Of a stretch of 64,000 nucleotides of DNA, positions 31,440 to 43,060 are shown piece by piece (position 1 is the first letter of the stretch; every line of letters begins with the position of its first letter). The notes beneath the pieces are model-generated. The model did no database searches, had not been told where the DNA came from, and worked only from the letters and a program-made list of their open reading frames with translations. Source of the DNA: Sycobia sp. Sy_11 (Eukaryota > Arthropoda > Insecta > Hymenoptera > Epichrysomallidae); contig JACCIC010000064.1 of assembly GCA_018907035.1 (NCBI GenBank), positions 434,001-498,000 of the forward strand, written 5' to 3'. The position numbers and the translations under genes were made by a program.

Positions 31440-32709
31440 CGATGATTGTTCCAGAAGTACCTGTCCCAACAAAGAAAACTTAAAAATTTTGGAAAAAAAT
31501 ATATTTATTTTTCGACATAATCTCCTTTCAGCTCTGTACACTTTTTCCAGCGATGTTCAATAAGTTCGATACCCTTTTTATAGTAAGAATTGTCAAGCTC
31601 CTCATAATAGCCTTTAACTGCCGACATCACCTCCTCATTGTTGGAAAATTTTTGGCCAACTTACCATTATTTCATGTCTGGGAACAGAAAATAATCCGAG
31701 GGAGCTAAATCTGGAAAATAGGGTGTATGAGGCAGGAATTCAAATTTTAATTCATTAATTTTGGCGATTGCAATAACGGATGTGTGAGGTGGTGCATTGT
31801 CTTAATGGAACAATACTTTCTTCTTAGCCAAATGCGGTCGTTTTCGCTTGATTTTTTTTCTGAAACGTTGCAATAAATTCGCATAATGCTTGTCGTCGAT
31901 AGTTTTTCCTTTTTCAAGATAGTCGATGAAAATTATCCCACACGCCTCCTAAAAAACCGATACCATAACCTTGCCTGCAGATGGAACGGTCTTTACTTAC
32001 TTTGGAGCCGGTTCTCGTTTCTGAGTCCATTGTTCTGATTGTTCGTTTGTTTCGGATGTGAAGTGGTGGACCCATGTTTCATCCATGGAACGGCGCAAAA
32101 ATTCGGCTGTATTTTTGTGAAACATTGCCAAACATTCAACTCAAACATCTTTACGACGCTGGTATTGTTTCATTGTGAGCAAAAGTGGTACCCATCTTGC
32201 GCACAGTTTTGTCATCTTCAATTTTTCTACCTAGTCTACTAGCCTACCAAGTCTGCTACCTTGCTCACTTTCAGTCGACGATCATCCAATACCACTTTGT
32301 GGATTTTCTTCAACATTTCTGGAATCGTCACCTTGTTTGGTCGGCCACTGCGATGCTCGTCTTGGGAGCTCGGATGGCCTCGTTTAAACTCTGCTACCCA
32401 ATATTTTACTATTGCAAATGAAGGAGCAGTCTCACCCAGAGTAGAATCTAGTTCAGTTTTTATATTGGTTGGGCTGACGCCTTTCTAATATAAGTATTGA
32501 ATCACATAACGATGACCAATTTTTTCCATGTTTACAAATTCACCGAAAACGTTTACTATTGATGGTTGTCAAACAAATACTAAACATCATGGCGTCTCCA
32601 AACTGGAGAAATATGCTTTATAGATTATGTACTTTCTAATACAGTGGTATTTTTTGAGCAATTACCGCCACCTTTAGGTTAGTCCAGGTACTTCTGGGAC
32701 CACCCTCGT
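31440..32709 (-). mobile_element. Mariner (minus strand), dead
   Basis: TA dinucleotides flank it at 31438-31439 and 32710-32711. The termini are inverted repeats that share ccagaagtacctg (31451-31463, and as the complement near 32679-32691). The length of 1270 bp is that of a complete mariner. Confidence 0.85.
31500..32530 (-). pseudogene. Dead mariner transposase (different subfamily)
   Basis: Starting near 32529: MEKIGHRYVIQYLY, a stop, then IKTELDSTLGETAPS, FKRG and SGRPNKVTIPEM of the helix-turn-helix region, and KVSKVADLVG. Further down, MDSETRTGSKV, a V-F-x-D-like block, and QCTTSHIRYCNR stand where the catalytic aspartates should be, with stops in every part. The N-terminal family type (K-I-x-x-R-x-V-I) is unlike the other mariners in this window. 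Confidence 0.7.
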
Positions 32710-32711
32710 AT

Positions 32712-33830
32712 ATCAATTAAATGGCATTATTAATTGATCATGAAGTGTGAAGTAGAATTTAATAAAATTATGAACAAAATCTATGATCTAGTTAAACTTT
32801 GATTTTAGTTATATTATAAATTATTATATTAGTTATATTTAGTTATATTATAAATTATTTAGTTATATTATAAATTACGCCGTACAAGATGTAATCTTGT
32901 TCATAACATTTAATAGAGATCACTATTTTACTATAACTATTAGGTTCAATACTTTGTTTTCATACAAATAATCAATATTTTTTATTTTAATTGTAGTACA
33001 ATATTACAGATTTAGTATGTATTATCTATTTTATAGAATGATCATGTTTCCTTTCTTGCAAATATATCTTAATATTTTTAGCCGCAATTGTTTAGATGTT
33101 TAGTAGAAAATCTAACTTGCTATTAAATTACAGAATTATATGTATTTACTATTTTTAGTAACAAAAAAAGTTACATATGAGGAAAAATAATCTACTTAGA
33201 TAACTATAACTAAGTAAATTTTAACAGACAAATTTGTTAATAATGAAAATATTTTAAATTCTTCATTGAAACAGCAAAATGAACTAATAAAGTGGTGATT
33301 ATTTTGTCACAAATTTCAAAATATCAAATTTTCTTTTCTCTTTTTTCCTTTTCTTTATTTTAATCACTAAGATCACATAAATTATAAGCCAAGAAACCAA
33401 GTATTTAACTTCTGAGAATAGAATATAAGAGATCAAATTTCAACATTACAATTCACGTACCTTTCTATATGCAACAGGTAATTATGATTTTGAACTATGT
33501 TGCATGCTTTCAGTAGACATAAATATTTTCTTTTTTTTATATAATCACAGATGTCTAATAATAAGTTTATAAAAGAATACGACCTATTATTTGGGTCTCC
33601 TTTAAAGTTGTATGTTTCAATTTTCAGTTAATTTTCTAGAGAGTTTCGGCTATTGACTAACAGTTCGTTTCACCCACAAAGAAAAACGCACTTTGGCTAT
33701 ATTATTTTCGTTGTTATAACATAACAATCTATAATGATATTATTATAACGCAATAATTCAGGATAACTGATCTAAATCCACTCCAATTCTTTTATACTTT
33801 CAACATCTCAAATATCTCATCCTATAATTA
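32712..33830 (-). repeat. Penelope-linked repeat, copy 2
   Basis: From 32960 to 33820 it matches 25901-26760. 32712-32959 holds the short leftover between the mariner and this repeat, including a small ttatattataaattattta tandem duplication near 32820-32875. Confidence 0.7.
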
Positions 33831-33839
33831 AAAATTGTA

Positions 33840-34912
33840 CTTATGTCGACTGTTCTGAATTAAATTAATAAATATTTTTATCGGTCTTACAGTCTTTATA
33901 ATATAATATATTAGCTCAAATAATGACAGTCAGACTGTCGTTGTTTATGTTTACTCCCCTAGACTCTGAAATAAAATTTATTACTAGAATAAATTATGTT
34001 AAAAAATAAAAATAAAATAAAAATAATAAAATAAAATAAAATAAGAATAATAAAAATAATATTCTCAAATAGTAAAGGACAACCTGAGTTCTCTCCACCT
34101 TAAATTTAGAATTACCTTGGTGTTCCACGTTTCGAACCGTTACGGTTCATCCTCAGGAACTAAACTAAATTGAAAAACCCAGCATGCTACTTTATGTACT
34201 CCATCCCTACTCTAAATTTATTAGCATAACACTTATAGAAACCCCTTTTTCTTAACTTCAATGCGAAATACAAATTTTATATTAATAACGAATGATAAGT
34301 GTTGTCTACGAGTATTTCCTCTCTCGTAATTTACTTCACTCTAACATTAAAATTACATTATTGGGATTCTTCAACATATGAGTTTCTCTTTTATATTTAT
34401 TTTTACCTTGTTCCAGAATACTTACATTTACAAATACGAAAGAATGTAACAAGTTTAAACTATGTTCTTTTAGCCCGGGTGTACCATTCATGCTTCGTAA
34501 GCTATATTGATGTTTATATATTCTTTGTTTTATGTATCTTCCCGTTTCTTCAATATAATATTTGTCACAATTTTTCCAATTTATTTTGTATACCACTCGT
34601 GTTTTCAAAAATTTAGCATCCTTATCTTTACAATTATTACATAGCTTTCTAATATTATTATTGTTTTTAAAGTAAACTTGAATATTATGTTTTTTAAATG
34701 CACTTCTAATTCTTTCAGATAATCCTTTTACATATGGTAATACCATGATACTATTATTATTATCCCTCTTTTCCATATTACGTTCTCTAGTGCTATTATA
34801 AATTTGATCCACTATCTCTCTCTATAAACATTTTATCTATAAAGTCTATTGGATAATCATTGTTAATGAATATCTCTTAAACTAATTTTAAATTATCTTT
34901 TCTAAAATCTTT
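33840..34912 (-). pseudogene. Penelope-like C-terminus and terminus (minus)
   Basis: From 34912 down the RT thumb is read (YPIDFIDKM in a neighbouring frame), then from 34812 an open stretch with KGLSERIRSAFKKHNI and the GIY-YIG domain VYKINWKNCDKYYIEETGRY. The first cysteine of the C-x2-C pair is W and the conserved G of Y-I-G is E, so the nuclease is probably inactive. After the stop near 34336 the terminus carries a hammerhead motif and the palindrome gacagtcagactgtc (33925-33939). Confidence 0.8.
34122..34160 (-). ncRNA. Hammerhead ribozyme motif with mutated cleavage triplet
   Basis: On the minus strand: CTGAGGA, stem II gaaccg-taa-cggttc, GAAA, closing stem gttc/gaac. The triplet is GTG instead of GTC; hammerheads require U followed by A, C or U, so this copy should not cleave. 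Confidence 0.75.
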
Positions 34913-35013
34913 GTATAATAATATAATAATTGTATGTGTGCGCGTACAAGTTTTGCCAGTGTAATTTCTGACTGTTAGTTGTTTCCACCTACCTCTTCAG
35001 GTTCCTCTGTAAT

Positions 35014-35850
35014 TTATGCTTCAAGCAAATCTTCTATCGTTTCAATCGACTCCTTGGTCTGGAGGAGTTCTTTGAGTACTTTTTCAAGAGGTATGTATTT
35101 GTCTTGGCTCAATAGAGCTTGTATCCTAATAGAGGTATTATTCTCCCTTTGGAACCTGATCCTAACTTCATCGTATTTGGGATAGACGAACAGTACGTGC
35201 TCTGGTGTATCCGTCTCCCCACATGAGCACCTATCGCTGTTTCGCAGATGGACCTCGTCCCATTCTTCCTCTAACATAGCACAGATAATACCCCACTTCG
35301 CCTTATGTGTAGAGTATCGCTTCAGTTTCTCTCCCAGATTTGCAGTACCTGTGCTTGCAGGTGTGCCAGCTCCATTTAGGTGGAACGTCATCGTTCTCTG
35401 ATCACTCGAGATCGGGTCATCTCTGAGAGCCCATCCTGTGATGAGTATTTCGAGATTCATGGAAACAAAAGTTACGTAAACATTTCCTTCTTCAACTTTG
35501 TTGGAGACGGTATTGATATTACCTGGCACATTGGCGGTCCTGAGATTCTACTGCGCTATGAAATTTTCCAATTCCTTCTCTTTACGGATCCCGACAGGGA
35601 AACCTGGCATTGGAGTTGGCACTGATTAGCACCATCGTCCCCCGAAATTCGTGCAGAAATATCCACTGACCACATACATCAATAAAGTGCGCATCTTGAC
35701 CTCCGACTATTCGGCCTCTGCGCTGGTATGGCTCCTGAAGAAACAGGATGTCTAGTCGATTTTCTATGCATTTTGTTCTTATTTCAGGAGTGGCCCTGCG
35801 CGATCTTCTGGCATTTAGCTGCGTGAAGCGCAGAACAGGTCCACTTTAAT
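35014..35850 (-). pseudogene. R1-like non-LTR retrotransposon with RT deleted
   Basis: From 35850 down, TQLNARRSRRATPEI and DILFLQEPYQRRGRIVGG are the start of an apurinic-type endonuclease as in R1-clade elements. The domain ends with ILITGWALRDDPISSDQR (its S-D-H active-site motif here reads SDQ). Directly after, in the same open frame, comes the C-terminal zinc-binding segment CSCGETDTPEHVLF. The whole RT domain between them is missing, so endonuclease and C-terminus are fused. The open frame runs from 35529 to 35014. Confidence 0.7.
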
Positions 35851-36457
35851 TCTTTCGTGTTTTACTGCCCATAATCCGTGGCAACGTCGTACACACAAGC
35901 ACGCACGCATCGCCGGTCTTTTTGAATGTCGGGCGTAACATGCCCGAAATACCGACGTATCGCCCAAGGATCAGAAACACAAATGCAGTACTTAATGCCA
36001 ACAGATTGGCTCAACCGAATAAAAAGAATGCGGTGATGCAGATAGTAAAATAACATTTGAGCACTGCTAGCCAGATACAGACTAAATACTAAAACAAACG
36101 ATGAAGGCGGGAGAACATTAAAGTATATAATATGGTGTGCAGATGTAGCCACGTCTTATCCTCAGAACCGGACAAACCAACGTTGACGACAACGATGACT
36201 TGAGTAGGAAGAGGCCGACGATTACGGCGGTCAACAAGGACCGAACAGCTGCGCTGACCGAGAGGGATAGATATCCTGGAGATTCACGCCTCCGATCATG
36301 AAGAAGCGTGGGGGCTAACCCTAATCGAAATAACACTACCGCGTGTGCAAACACATCAGGGTCTCGAAATACAATCACTTTCGGACTTCAATTTGAACAA
36401 TTTAGTGCTACCTCTAAGTGAGCTCCAGTAAAAGCAGGCAAACCTTATCGAGTTCAA
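35851..36457. other. Moderately GC-rich stretch, unresolved
   Basis: No domain recognised on either strand; it may belong to the retroelement relics on either side. Confidence 0.35.
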
Positions 36458-37625
36458 AATGGACTCCATAAAAGAGGTCGTTGAAGAGATGGGGAACGTG
36501 ACAAGAGCAAGACCTGTCGACCAAACCTCTTTTAATCTGTCCTTATTGGACCTAGACGTGTCTACATTAGGAAACACCCACAGCGGCAGTGGATTGATTC
36601 TCCCCTCCTAAGATGAGGGAATAGAGACTATAGAAGAAACCTGTCCGCACAGATGTAAAGAAGAAGCAGATGCACAGGTGTGAGCACTTCCGTAAAGACA
36701 TAAAACTACGAACGCTCAAAAAGGTACTCCTACCACTAAAACGGACCTTATTTACAATTCGTTCGAGCGAAGATATAGGATCTCGGGTAGAAGATCGCGG
36801 ATGATGACAACTCTAATAGTGGAGATTCCTATAAGACAGGATTATTTGGGGCGTCTCTCAAGAAAATAATAGTTCAGCGCTATCCGCAGGACGCAATCCC
36901 TTATACTTCCAGAAAGCAGATTCGGTCAATCAGCCCTCTATCGTATCGACCAGGCCTTAAAATCCACAGGAGAGCACTTCGAAACGCAAAGGAGCCAGCT
37001 GCACCAATCGTGTACGTGAATATACCCAAAGATGGCGAGGTCCGGCTGTATCGCGGCGATCGGTGCGCCGTCATGTTTTCCGTTGTGACATAGAAGAAGG
37101 GACGATGGAAGACTCGCTCAAAACTACACGGTACTTACGAGACGAAGGAGCGTGATAAAACCATTATACCCATGAAACACAAAGCCGCCGCTGATGACAA
37201 TACTTGTGTCTATAAAGAGATCCCTCATGAATTACTACGCCTAGAGAACTCCCTTAATAGCCACCAAACCACCTACCCCCATGAGTGTAAGCACGGTAAT
37301 TAATCTCTTATAGTTACTGACACCAGAAGCGCAAATCGAAACTGCACTCGTCGCATGCATCGACGAGTCGTCCAATGGACCACAGGCGACGAATGATACT
37401 GCCAGCTCAGAAAAAGCAATCCCAGCCCTGATGGCCTTAAAAGTATCGCCATCCCCCAATTTTGTTTGTCCCATACGACCACAACCATGACCACCAACAA
37501 GGTCACTATCAAACCTAGGTAGTGTACCGAGATAAGAGACAGCAGTGCCTTGGAGCGGATGCTGGAATTGTAGCACGAAGGGCAATCGTCATCCCGCCTG
37601 CCCACACACAAAAGTAAAATAGTTA
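36458..37625 (+). pseudogene. Possible LTR-retroelement gag relic
   Basis: A frame starting MDSIKEVVEEMGNVTRARP at 36458 runs 51 codons to a stop; further protein-like stretches follow in other frames. Near 37560 the word CWNCSTKGNRHPAC fits C-x2-C-x4-H-x2-C, close to a nucleocapsid knuckle, just before the sequence becomes AT-rich. No capsid motif is certain. Identification rests mainly on that knuckle. Confidence 0.3.
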
Positions 37626-37684
37626 GGTGACTGTGATGTATTTTTAGCACAGTAAGAATCTTAAATATATTGTTACATGTATTT

Positions 37685-37685
<1 letters not shown>

Positions 37686-37734
<49 letters not shown>
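37686..37734. repeat. (AT)n microsatellite
   Basis: AT dinucleotides of about 48 bp, flanked by tttataaatat on both sides. Confidence 0.95.
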
Positions 37735-37738
<4 letters not shown>

Positions 37739-37929
37739 AATACTTTGTGAAAGTTCAAAATATATTAACACTAAAAATATTCTATAATTAAATTAAAAAT
37801 CAGCCCACTATTATAAACAGATATCATATTGAATGTGATAAAGAGAAACATAATAATATATTACTTTGTACAAATATAAGTAAACCTTTATTTATAACTT
37901 TTGAAATCATTGTTTATTCTTCTAAATCT

Positions 37930-38480
37930 AATTCATGCCCCACAAAATAACCCCCCCCCGGATGCAATTCAACTATACCAACGCTGTTTACCATTTTCAA
38001 AACATTTTTTATACTCGTATTCCAGACTGGCCATCAGTTTCTTCTTAGATTCCGCTTTGATTTCATCAGTCGAATCAAAATCGTGTCCAGGAATTGGTCT
38101 CTTGAGTTTGCTGAACAGCCAAAAGTCACATATTAGTTTAATTTTTGACAAAATTTTCGCGTAAAATCAATGGAGTGTAAACTGATGCGTTATCGTGATC
38201 CCAGAACTAATAGTTGTCCTTTCATAAATCTGGCCTTTCGAGACGAATATCTTCACGTCAACGATGCATAACACTTAAATAATATTCTTTGTCAACCGTT
38301 TGGCCGGTCGGAAGGAATTCTTAATACAACACACCATTATAATCGAAAAAAACAGTGAGCATAGCCTTAACTTTTGAGCGACGTTGGTGTGATTTTTTCG
38401 GCCTCCGCTCCCGCTGTTTATGCAGAAAATTGAGTGTTTTTGTCAACAATTGAGATTTCACTCTTTTCAGGCGCAAAATG
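37930..38480 (-). pseudogene. Mariner C-terminal half, decayed
   Basis: Read downward from about 38440: RERRPKKSHQRRSKVKAML, VFFDYNGVLY and EFLPTGQTVDKEYYLSV (the central catalytic region), then a WDHDNA-like word near 38200 holding the second aspartate, and DFWLFSKLKRPIPGHDF at 38125-38075 with the third. The C-terminus EYEYKKCFENGKQRW follows. Several stops separate these blocks. Confidence 0.7.
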
Positions 38481-39437
38481 TCTTTCAAATGTTGATTTTA
38501 TGTTAACTGACTCATTTGAAATTCAAACAATATTAACAAGTGATCTTGTGGTCAATCGACGATTTTACAGAACCAATTATTTGATTTTGCCTACGTGTAG
38601 CCCATCAGGAGATGTTCTTGGTGGTATTTGATGTGGTTCGTCTTCAACGCATTCTCGACCTTCTTCGCATAATTTGTATCAATCAAAAACACTTGCCCTT
38701 GACATTGATTTCTGACCAAAGGCCTATTGCAACACTCTGAACGTTTCCGCGGCCGATATTTCATTTCGCGCACAAAATTTAATGCTACTTCTTTGTTAAA
38801 AAATTTCACTCATTATAAAAACTGAAGAGACAACTTTTCTTTGTTCACAAGACACAAGCGTAACTATATGGCAAATGAAGATAAGTGCATGAAATTTGGC
38901 ACAGATAACTGATAGTATTACCAATTTAAAAATAAAAATATTTGTCCGAATCGATAAACTTCCATCACTATTAGGACATGTAATTGTTTCAATCATTTGT
39001 TTTTTAATTTCTTTATGATATGTATTTTTTTAAATATACTTCAGAGCAATATTTTTGGATCATTAAAAAAAAATTGTTATATACATGTTTTATTAAATAT
39101 ATGGTTATATTTATACGATTTAAAGTTCATAACATGCGAAAACATATGAAACTCGCCTAATTATTCTAATTTTTATTTTTAGAGATTTCATTTCTTTTTT
39201 AATGTATTATTATTGTAAAACTTAAGAACTACAGCATTGTGCATAAAATTAGACAATTATAAACTTTATAATACCCGCAAATTAGAACTTTATCAATAGT
39301 ATATATTATGGTATAAAGATTATGTAGATAGTACAACTATAGGTTATGTTATAATTTATTAATGTTACCATGCAATAACGTTTCATTTAATTTCACAAAT
39401 AATCACTTTTACATTAATGTACAAAATTATTATGAAT
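38481..39437. other. AT-rich stretch, no gene assigned
   Basis: A 72-codon minus-strand open stretch at 38809-38591 has no recognised motif; it could be the N-terminal remains of the neighbouring mariner but lacks helix-turn-helix words. The rest is low complexity. Confidence 0.35.
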
Positions 39438-39470
39438 AAATTAATAAATATTTTTTATTGGTCTTACAGT

Positions 39471-39812
39471 CCAATCAATTTATGCTTAAAATCAGGAGTT
39501 GTTTACAAGATTAATTGCATGGATTGTGATAAATACTATATTGGACAAACAGGTAGATATTTAAAAAAGAGAATTTATGAGCATAAATATAGTTTACGTA
39601 ACTCACATATTACTTCTGGTTTAAAAGAGCATTGTTTAAAGTTCTTACATTCTTTTGATTTTGTGAATGTGGATATTTTGGAACATGGTATTAATAATAA
39701 GTATAAATGGGAGAGTCTTGAAAGTATTCACATTTCCAGGAATCGAAATAATGTGAATTTAATGTTAGAGTCTGGTAGATTGGACAGTGTTTATCATTCC
39801 TTATTAAATTGA
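39471..39812 (+). pseudogene. Penelope-like GIY-YIG domain only
   Basis: An open stretch from the left inverted repeat to the TGA at 39810 encodes VVYKINCMDCDKYYIGQTGRY with C-x2-C and Y-I-G intact, KKRIYEHKYSL, and the C-terminal NNVNLMLESGRLDSVYHSL. The RT is absent; the sequence before the domain is the inverted-repeat arm, whose tcttacag could act as a splice acceptor. The domain itself has no internal stop. Confidence 0.8.
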
Positions 39813-39913
39813 TTGGTTTTGGACAATTTGTGTAGAGGGGGAATTTATATTTAATTTACTAAATTTGGTGGTGGGGATGGGTATATCTAGATTAGAATAT
39901 AAGGTTTAGATTA

Positions 39914-39953
39914 GTCCCTGATGAGGAGCCGTAGCGAGCTCGAAACGTTGGAC
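39914..39953 (+). ncRNA. Hammerhead ribozyme motif (plus strand)
   Basis: gtcc, CTGATGAG, a stem II built from gagc and gctc, GAAA, c, the GTT cleavage triplet and ggac closing with the first gtcc. All core residues fit, and the closing stem is a perfect 4 bp. Located about 100 bp after the GIY-YIG stop. Confidence 0.85.
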
Positions 39954-40789
39954 AAGTCTTCAATTAGGTAAGGGTGTTGGGGACAGTCAGACTGCACTTT
40001 ACTAACAAAGAATTTTTTCAGCTAATATTTTATTTTCAGATTAGTCTACAGGGGTGAATGTAAACAAGGACAGTCTGACTGTCATTATAATTTTAATTTA
40101 ATTTTTAATTTAATTTTTATTTTTAATTTTTATTTTATTTTTTATTTATTTTTATTTTTTATTTTTATTTTTAATTTTATTTTATTTTTAGATTGAATTG
40201 ATTGGACTGTAAGACCAATAAAAAATATTTATTAATTTGTATATGGGCAGTAGACAAAAGTACAATTCAATTATTATGAATAAAAACAAATATATATTTG
40301 TTGCACATTGATCATGTGTTACATCAAATACGTGCAGCCTAGACATTGTTTTTTAAACGATCGCGTTTGGTCATAGAGTTCTTTCAGTTCTCGATGTTGA
40401 CTATCGTTTATACCCGCCAATATAATAAATGTCAATGCATACGTTGAGATGACGGAGACGTTCCAAAATTGTAGCGGAACTATATCTGCTACACCCTCAA
40501 ATGATAAAGTATTGTAGCGTGGGTAGATAACCGAATTAAAAATGAGTAAAACTCGTTACAAAACATAAAATTTACACATGCGGAAGTTATTTTGGAATTA
40601 TATATTTCTAGCATCAAAACTATAAAATATTTATCATAATATTATATAGTCTTATGAAAAAAAATTCAACTTTGAAATTATTTAAAAAAGTTTTTCTTAA
40701 GTCGCGTTTAGTATATAGGTTTCTGCGTATTTGTGGCGCAAGGCAAAGATGTATATGCAAAATCTAATTCTGGAAATCCGAACACACAT

Positions 40790-40797
<8 letters not shown>

Positions 40798-40821
<24 letters not shown>

Positions 40822-40842
40822 GCGTGTATATATATATATATA
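40798..40842. repeat. (CA)n/(TA)n microsatellite
   Basis: CA dinucleotides, a cgcgtg interruption, then TA dinucleotides. Confidence 0.95.
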
Positions 40843-40857
40843 GTTGATATACTTGGG

Positions 40858-41060
40858 TCACAAGGCGCTCTTGTCGACTTCTCCAGGCAGGCAAATACGC
40901 CCGCCATCCTCCAATCAAGTAACATTAAGACGCTCGTGCGCACGCCGCTGCTCATTGTGCTTGGCTCCGACTCTCATCTCCTTATTTCACTGCTCGCGGA
41001 CATGCTCGCGCGCCTTGCCTAACTGCTCGTGATCAGCTGACGAGTCAATGAAGAGGAAAT
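40858..41060. repeat. GC-rich dispersed repeat, copy 2
   Basis: Partner of 19566-19775; family unknown, no coding frame shared between the two copies. Confidence 0.6.
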
Positions 41061-41829
41061 ACACCAAAGCCTCTTGTATAAGGCAACAGCATGCGTGTTC
41101 AAATAAATGTAAAAAAAAGGATACATGTGTTATAAAAATAGCGACAAATACTATCAATGACGCGTATTATATGCTCATGGATTAATCTTCGATCATTTAG
41201 CATTTGTAAAATGTGTGTGTCGTTCTAGACAATTATTCCTCTTTATGAGATAGGTGCAATCGAAGTTAACGATTTCAAAAACCTTTATTTTTATTCACTG
41301 CTTTTGCATTTTTCAATAGTTTTAATGATTTTGTTTTTTTTTTTTTTTTTTTAAAAAATGCGATTATGATTTCACAATATTTTTAAGTTGTTCTTATGTA
41401 TTTTTGACAATCAACAGTATTTTTTTTACTGAAATGGAATCATTGTACAAGGCTTCTGAAGTTCGAATGTTCACTACATACAAAAAAGATAAGTACATAA
41501 TACGTATTTTCTTACGGAGATAATTTATTCAGAAATAATAATAATTTAATGTATTAACGTAATCTTGTAAAGCAGAATTTATATAAATTCTTAATATTTA
41601 TTTTTAATATTATGTAAAAAATATAATCAGTTTTCATTATGATAATTAGCTTATGTTTCTTATAGTTAATTATTAATTATTATTCTAATTATTACCGTTA
41701 TGGTTAATTCATTATTCGGGGTCAAAATCGTATTTGACGAGCGATACAATCGCATGCCATCATAAGTACCTCCACTTTTTCTTTTCGGGACTTCAATCAA
41801 TATTTCAAAATTTTAAATGGAATAAGGTG
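41061..41829. other. AT-rich stretch with a 24-bp poly-T
   Basis: Poly-T at about 41333-41353; nothing else recognised. Confidence 0.45.
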
Positions 41830-42430
41830 CAGCCATCCGAACAAGAAATAATTCTACAACACGTCTAAATACACGCACTCGTTGAGGTGAATGAAAGGAA
41901 GGAGAATTCTAGAGACTTGTAGGAATTACAATTACTGTCTGGAGCATCACCTGGGGAGGCAGATTTTTAATGGAAGATAAATTGCTGTATCTGCAAAAAT
42001 TTACAAAAAGAGACTTCAGTAGATGGGATAAATTCCATGCCGCAACCAGAGGTAGAAGAGATCGTCAAAGTTGGGGTCAGCCGATACTATCAGTTCGGAT
42101 CTTAGCAATAAAATGTCGGATGAACGTCTGGTAGAGTAGAACAAGACTTTCGACGGCCCAACTAAATGTTATAACTGCTGTAGGCTAGGCAACCATGTTC
42201 CTCAAATGCAAAACGACATTTTAGAGTAAAAAATTCACTCGTTGTATGACACTACCGCGTTTCACATTCTGATGCGTCAGATTGAACTAGAATTGTTTAG
42301 AGGCTACCAAAGGGAGATCCACCCAACTTTTGAAATTGGTGTTAAGGGTGAATAGACAGTTGCGCTATATATCACAGATCACTATCCTTCGAATTGCGGG
42401 AATCACATTATGTTGAAATATCCTCTACTT
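41830..42430 (+). pseudogene. Possible LTR-retroelement gag-protease relic
   Basis: GPTKCYNCCRLGNHVPQ near 42158-42210 resembles a zinc knuckle (C-x2-C-x4-H with the H shifted to N-H). Further on, ITDHYPSNCG in a shifted frame sits where a protease-RT linker would be. Many stops; the assignment is tentative. Confidence 0.35.
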
Positions 42431-42614
42431 ATGACCGATATAAGATGGATTATAGTATGAAATACTGCTGGTGTTCTCACATACGTAATAACTATTTAGA
42501 TTCGAATAGGATTTTCATTTGATTATTTAATTTTCAAATGTATTCTATTTATTATTCTATAGAATTTACTTAGATTTACTTCACTTTTCTTATTTCGAAA
42601 ACATAAATACCTAT

Positions 42615-43060
42615 GTACGAGAACTAAATTCCTCTGCCATTTGAACGTTATAATAACCGTTTTCAAGTCTAAAGTCGTAAAATATTGTTTGCTTTGCAAA
42701 CAATCGATGTTATCGTGTATTAGTTAATTCGGAAATAACCTTTCACCTTAGCCTTATTGAATTTGTGCCAATCAATAAGTCGTGTTTCATCACTTTTTTC
42801 CCTAATTAATACAATCGCGCTGGCATTCGGTGATTTACTTGGCTAATATTGCACCCCCCCCCCTCATTGTATGCTGGACAATACTATAAAATCCATCAAC
42901 TTCGAATTCATTTTCAAAAACCCCTATATTTTTCATCGAAGATCTGTTTATCGCTATAACGTTCGGATTATTTTTCGATAACACAGATTGATCTTCTCTT
43001 GGTAGAAATTTTTCATTGATGAAAATTTGGAAGTCCGAAGTCTAATGTCGCGTTTAAGAT
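42615..43060 (-). pseudogene. Decayed gypsy RT
   Basis: On the minus strand, NASAIVLIREKSDETRLIDW (42840-42780) matches the RT fingers (A-S-P-x-V-L-V-x-K-K-x-G-x-x-R), HKFNKAKVK follows, and after a frameshift QYFTTLDLK and NGYYNVQMAEEF give the first catalytic aspartate motif. Y-x-D-D is not present. It is a separate, older gypsy lineage from the errantivirus. Confidence 0.65.

Larger units (their letters stand above)
39438..40238 (+). mobile_element. Penelope-like fragment bounded by a 43-bp perfect inverted repeat
   Basis: 39438-39480 is the exact reverse complement of 40196-40238. Between them lie a GIY-YIG domain, a hammerhead motif, palindromic gtcagactg words and an A/T tract. Confidence 0.8.

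Noticed and set aside
40697..40955. Minus-strand frames with VCVCVC at 40.8 kb
   Set aside because: They are translations of the CA/TA microsatellite and the adjoining repeat.
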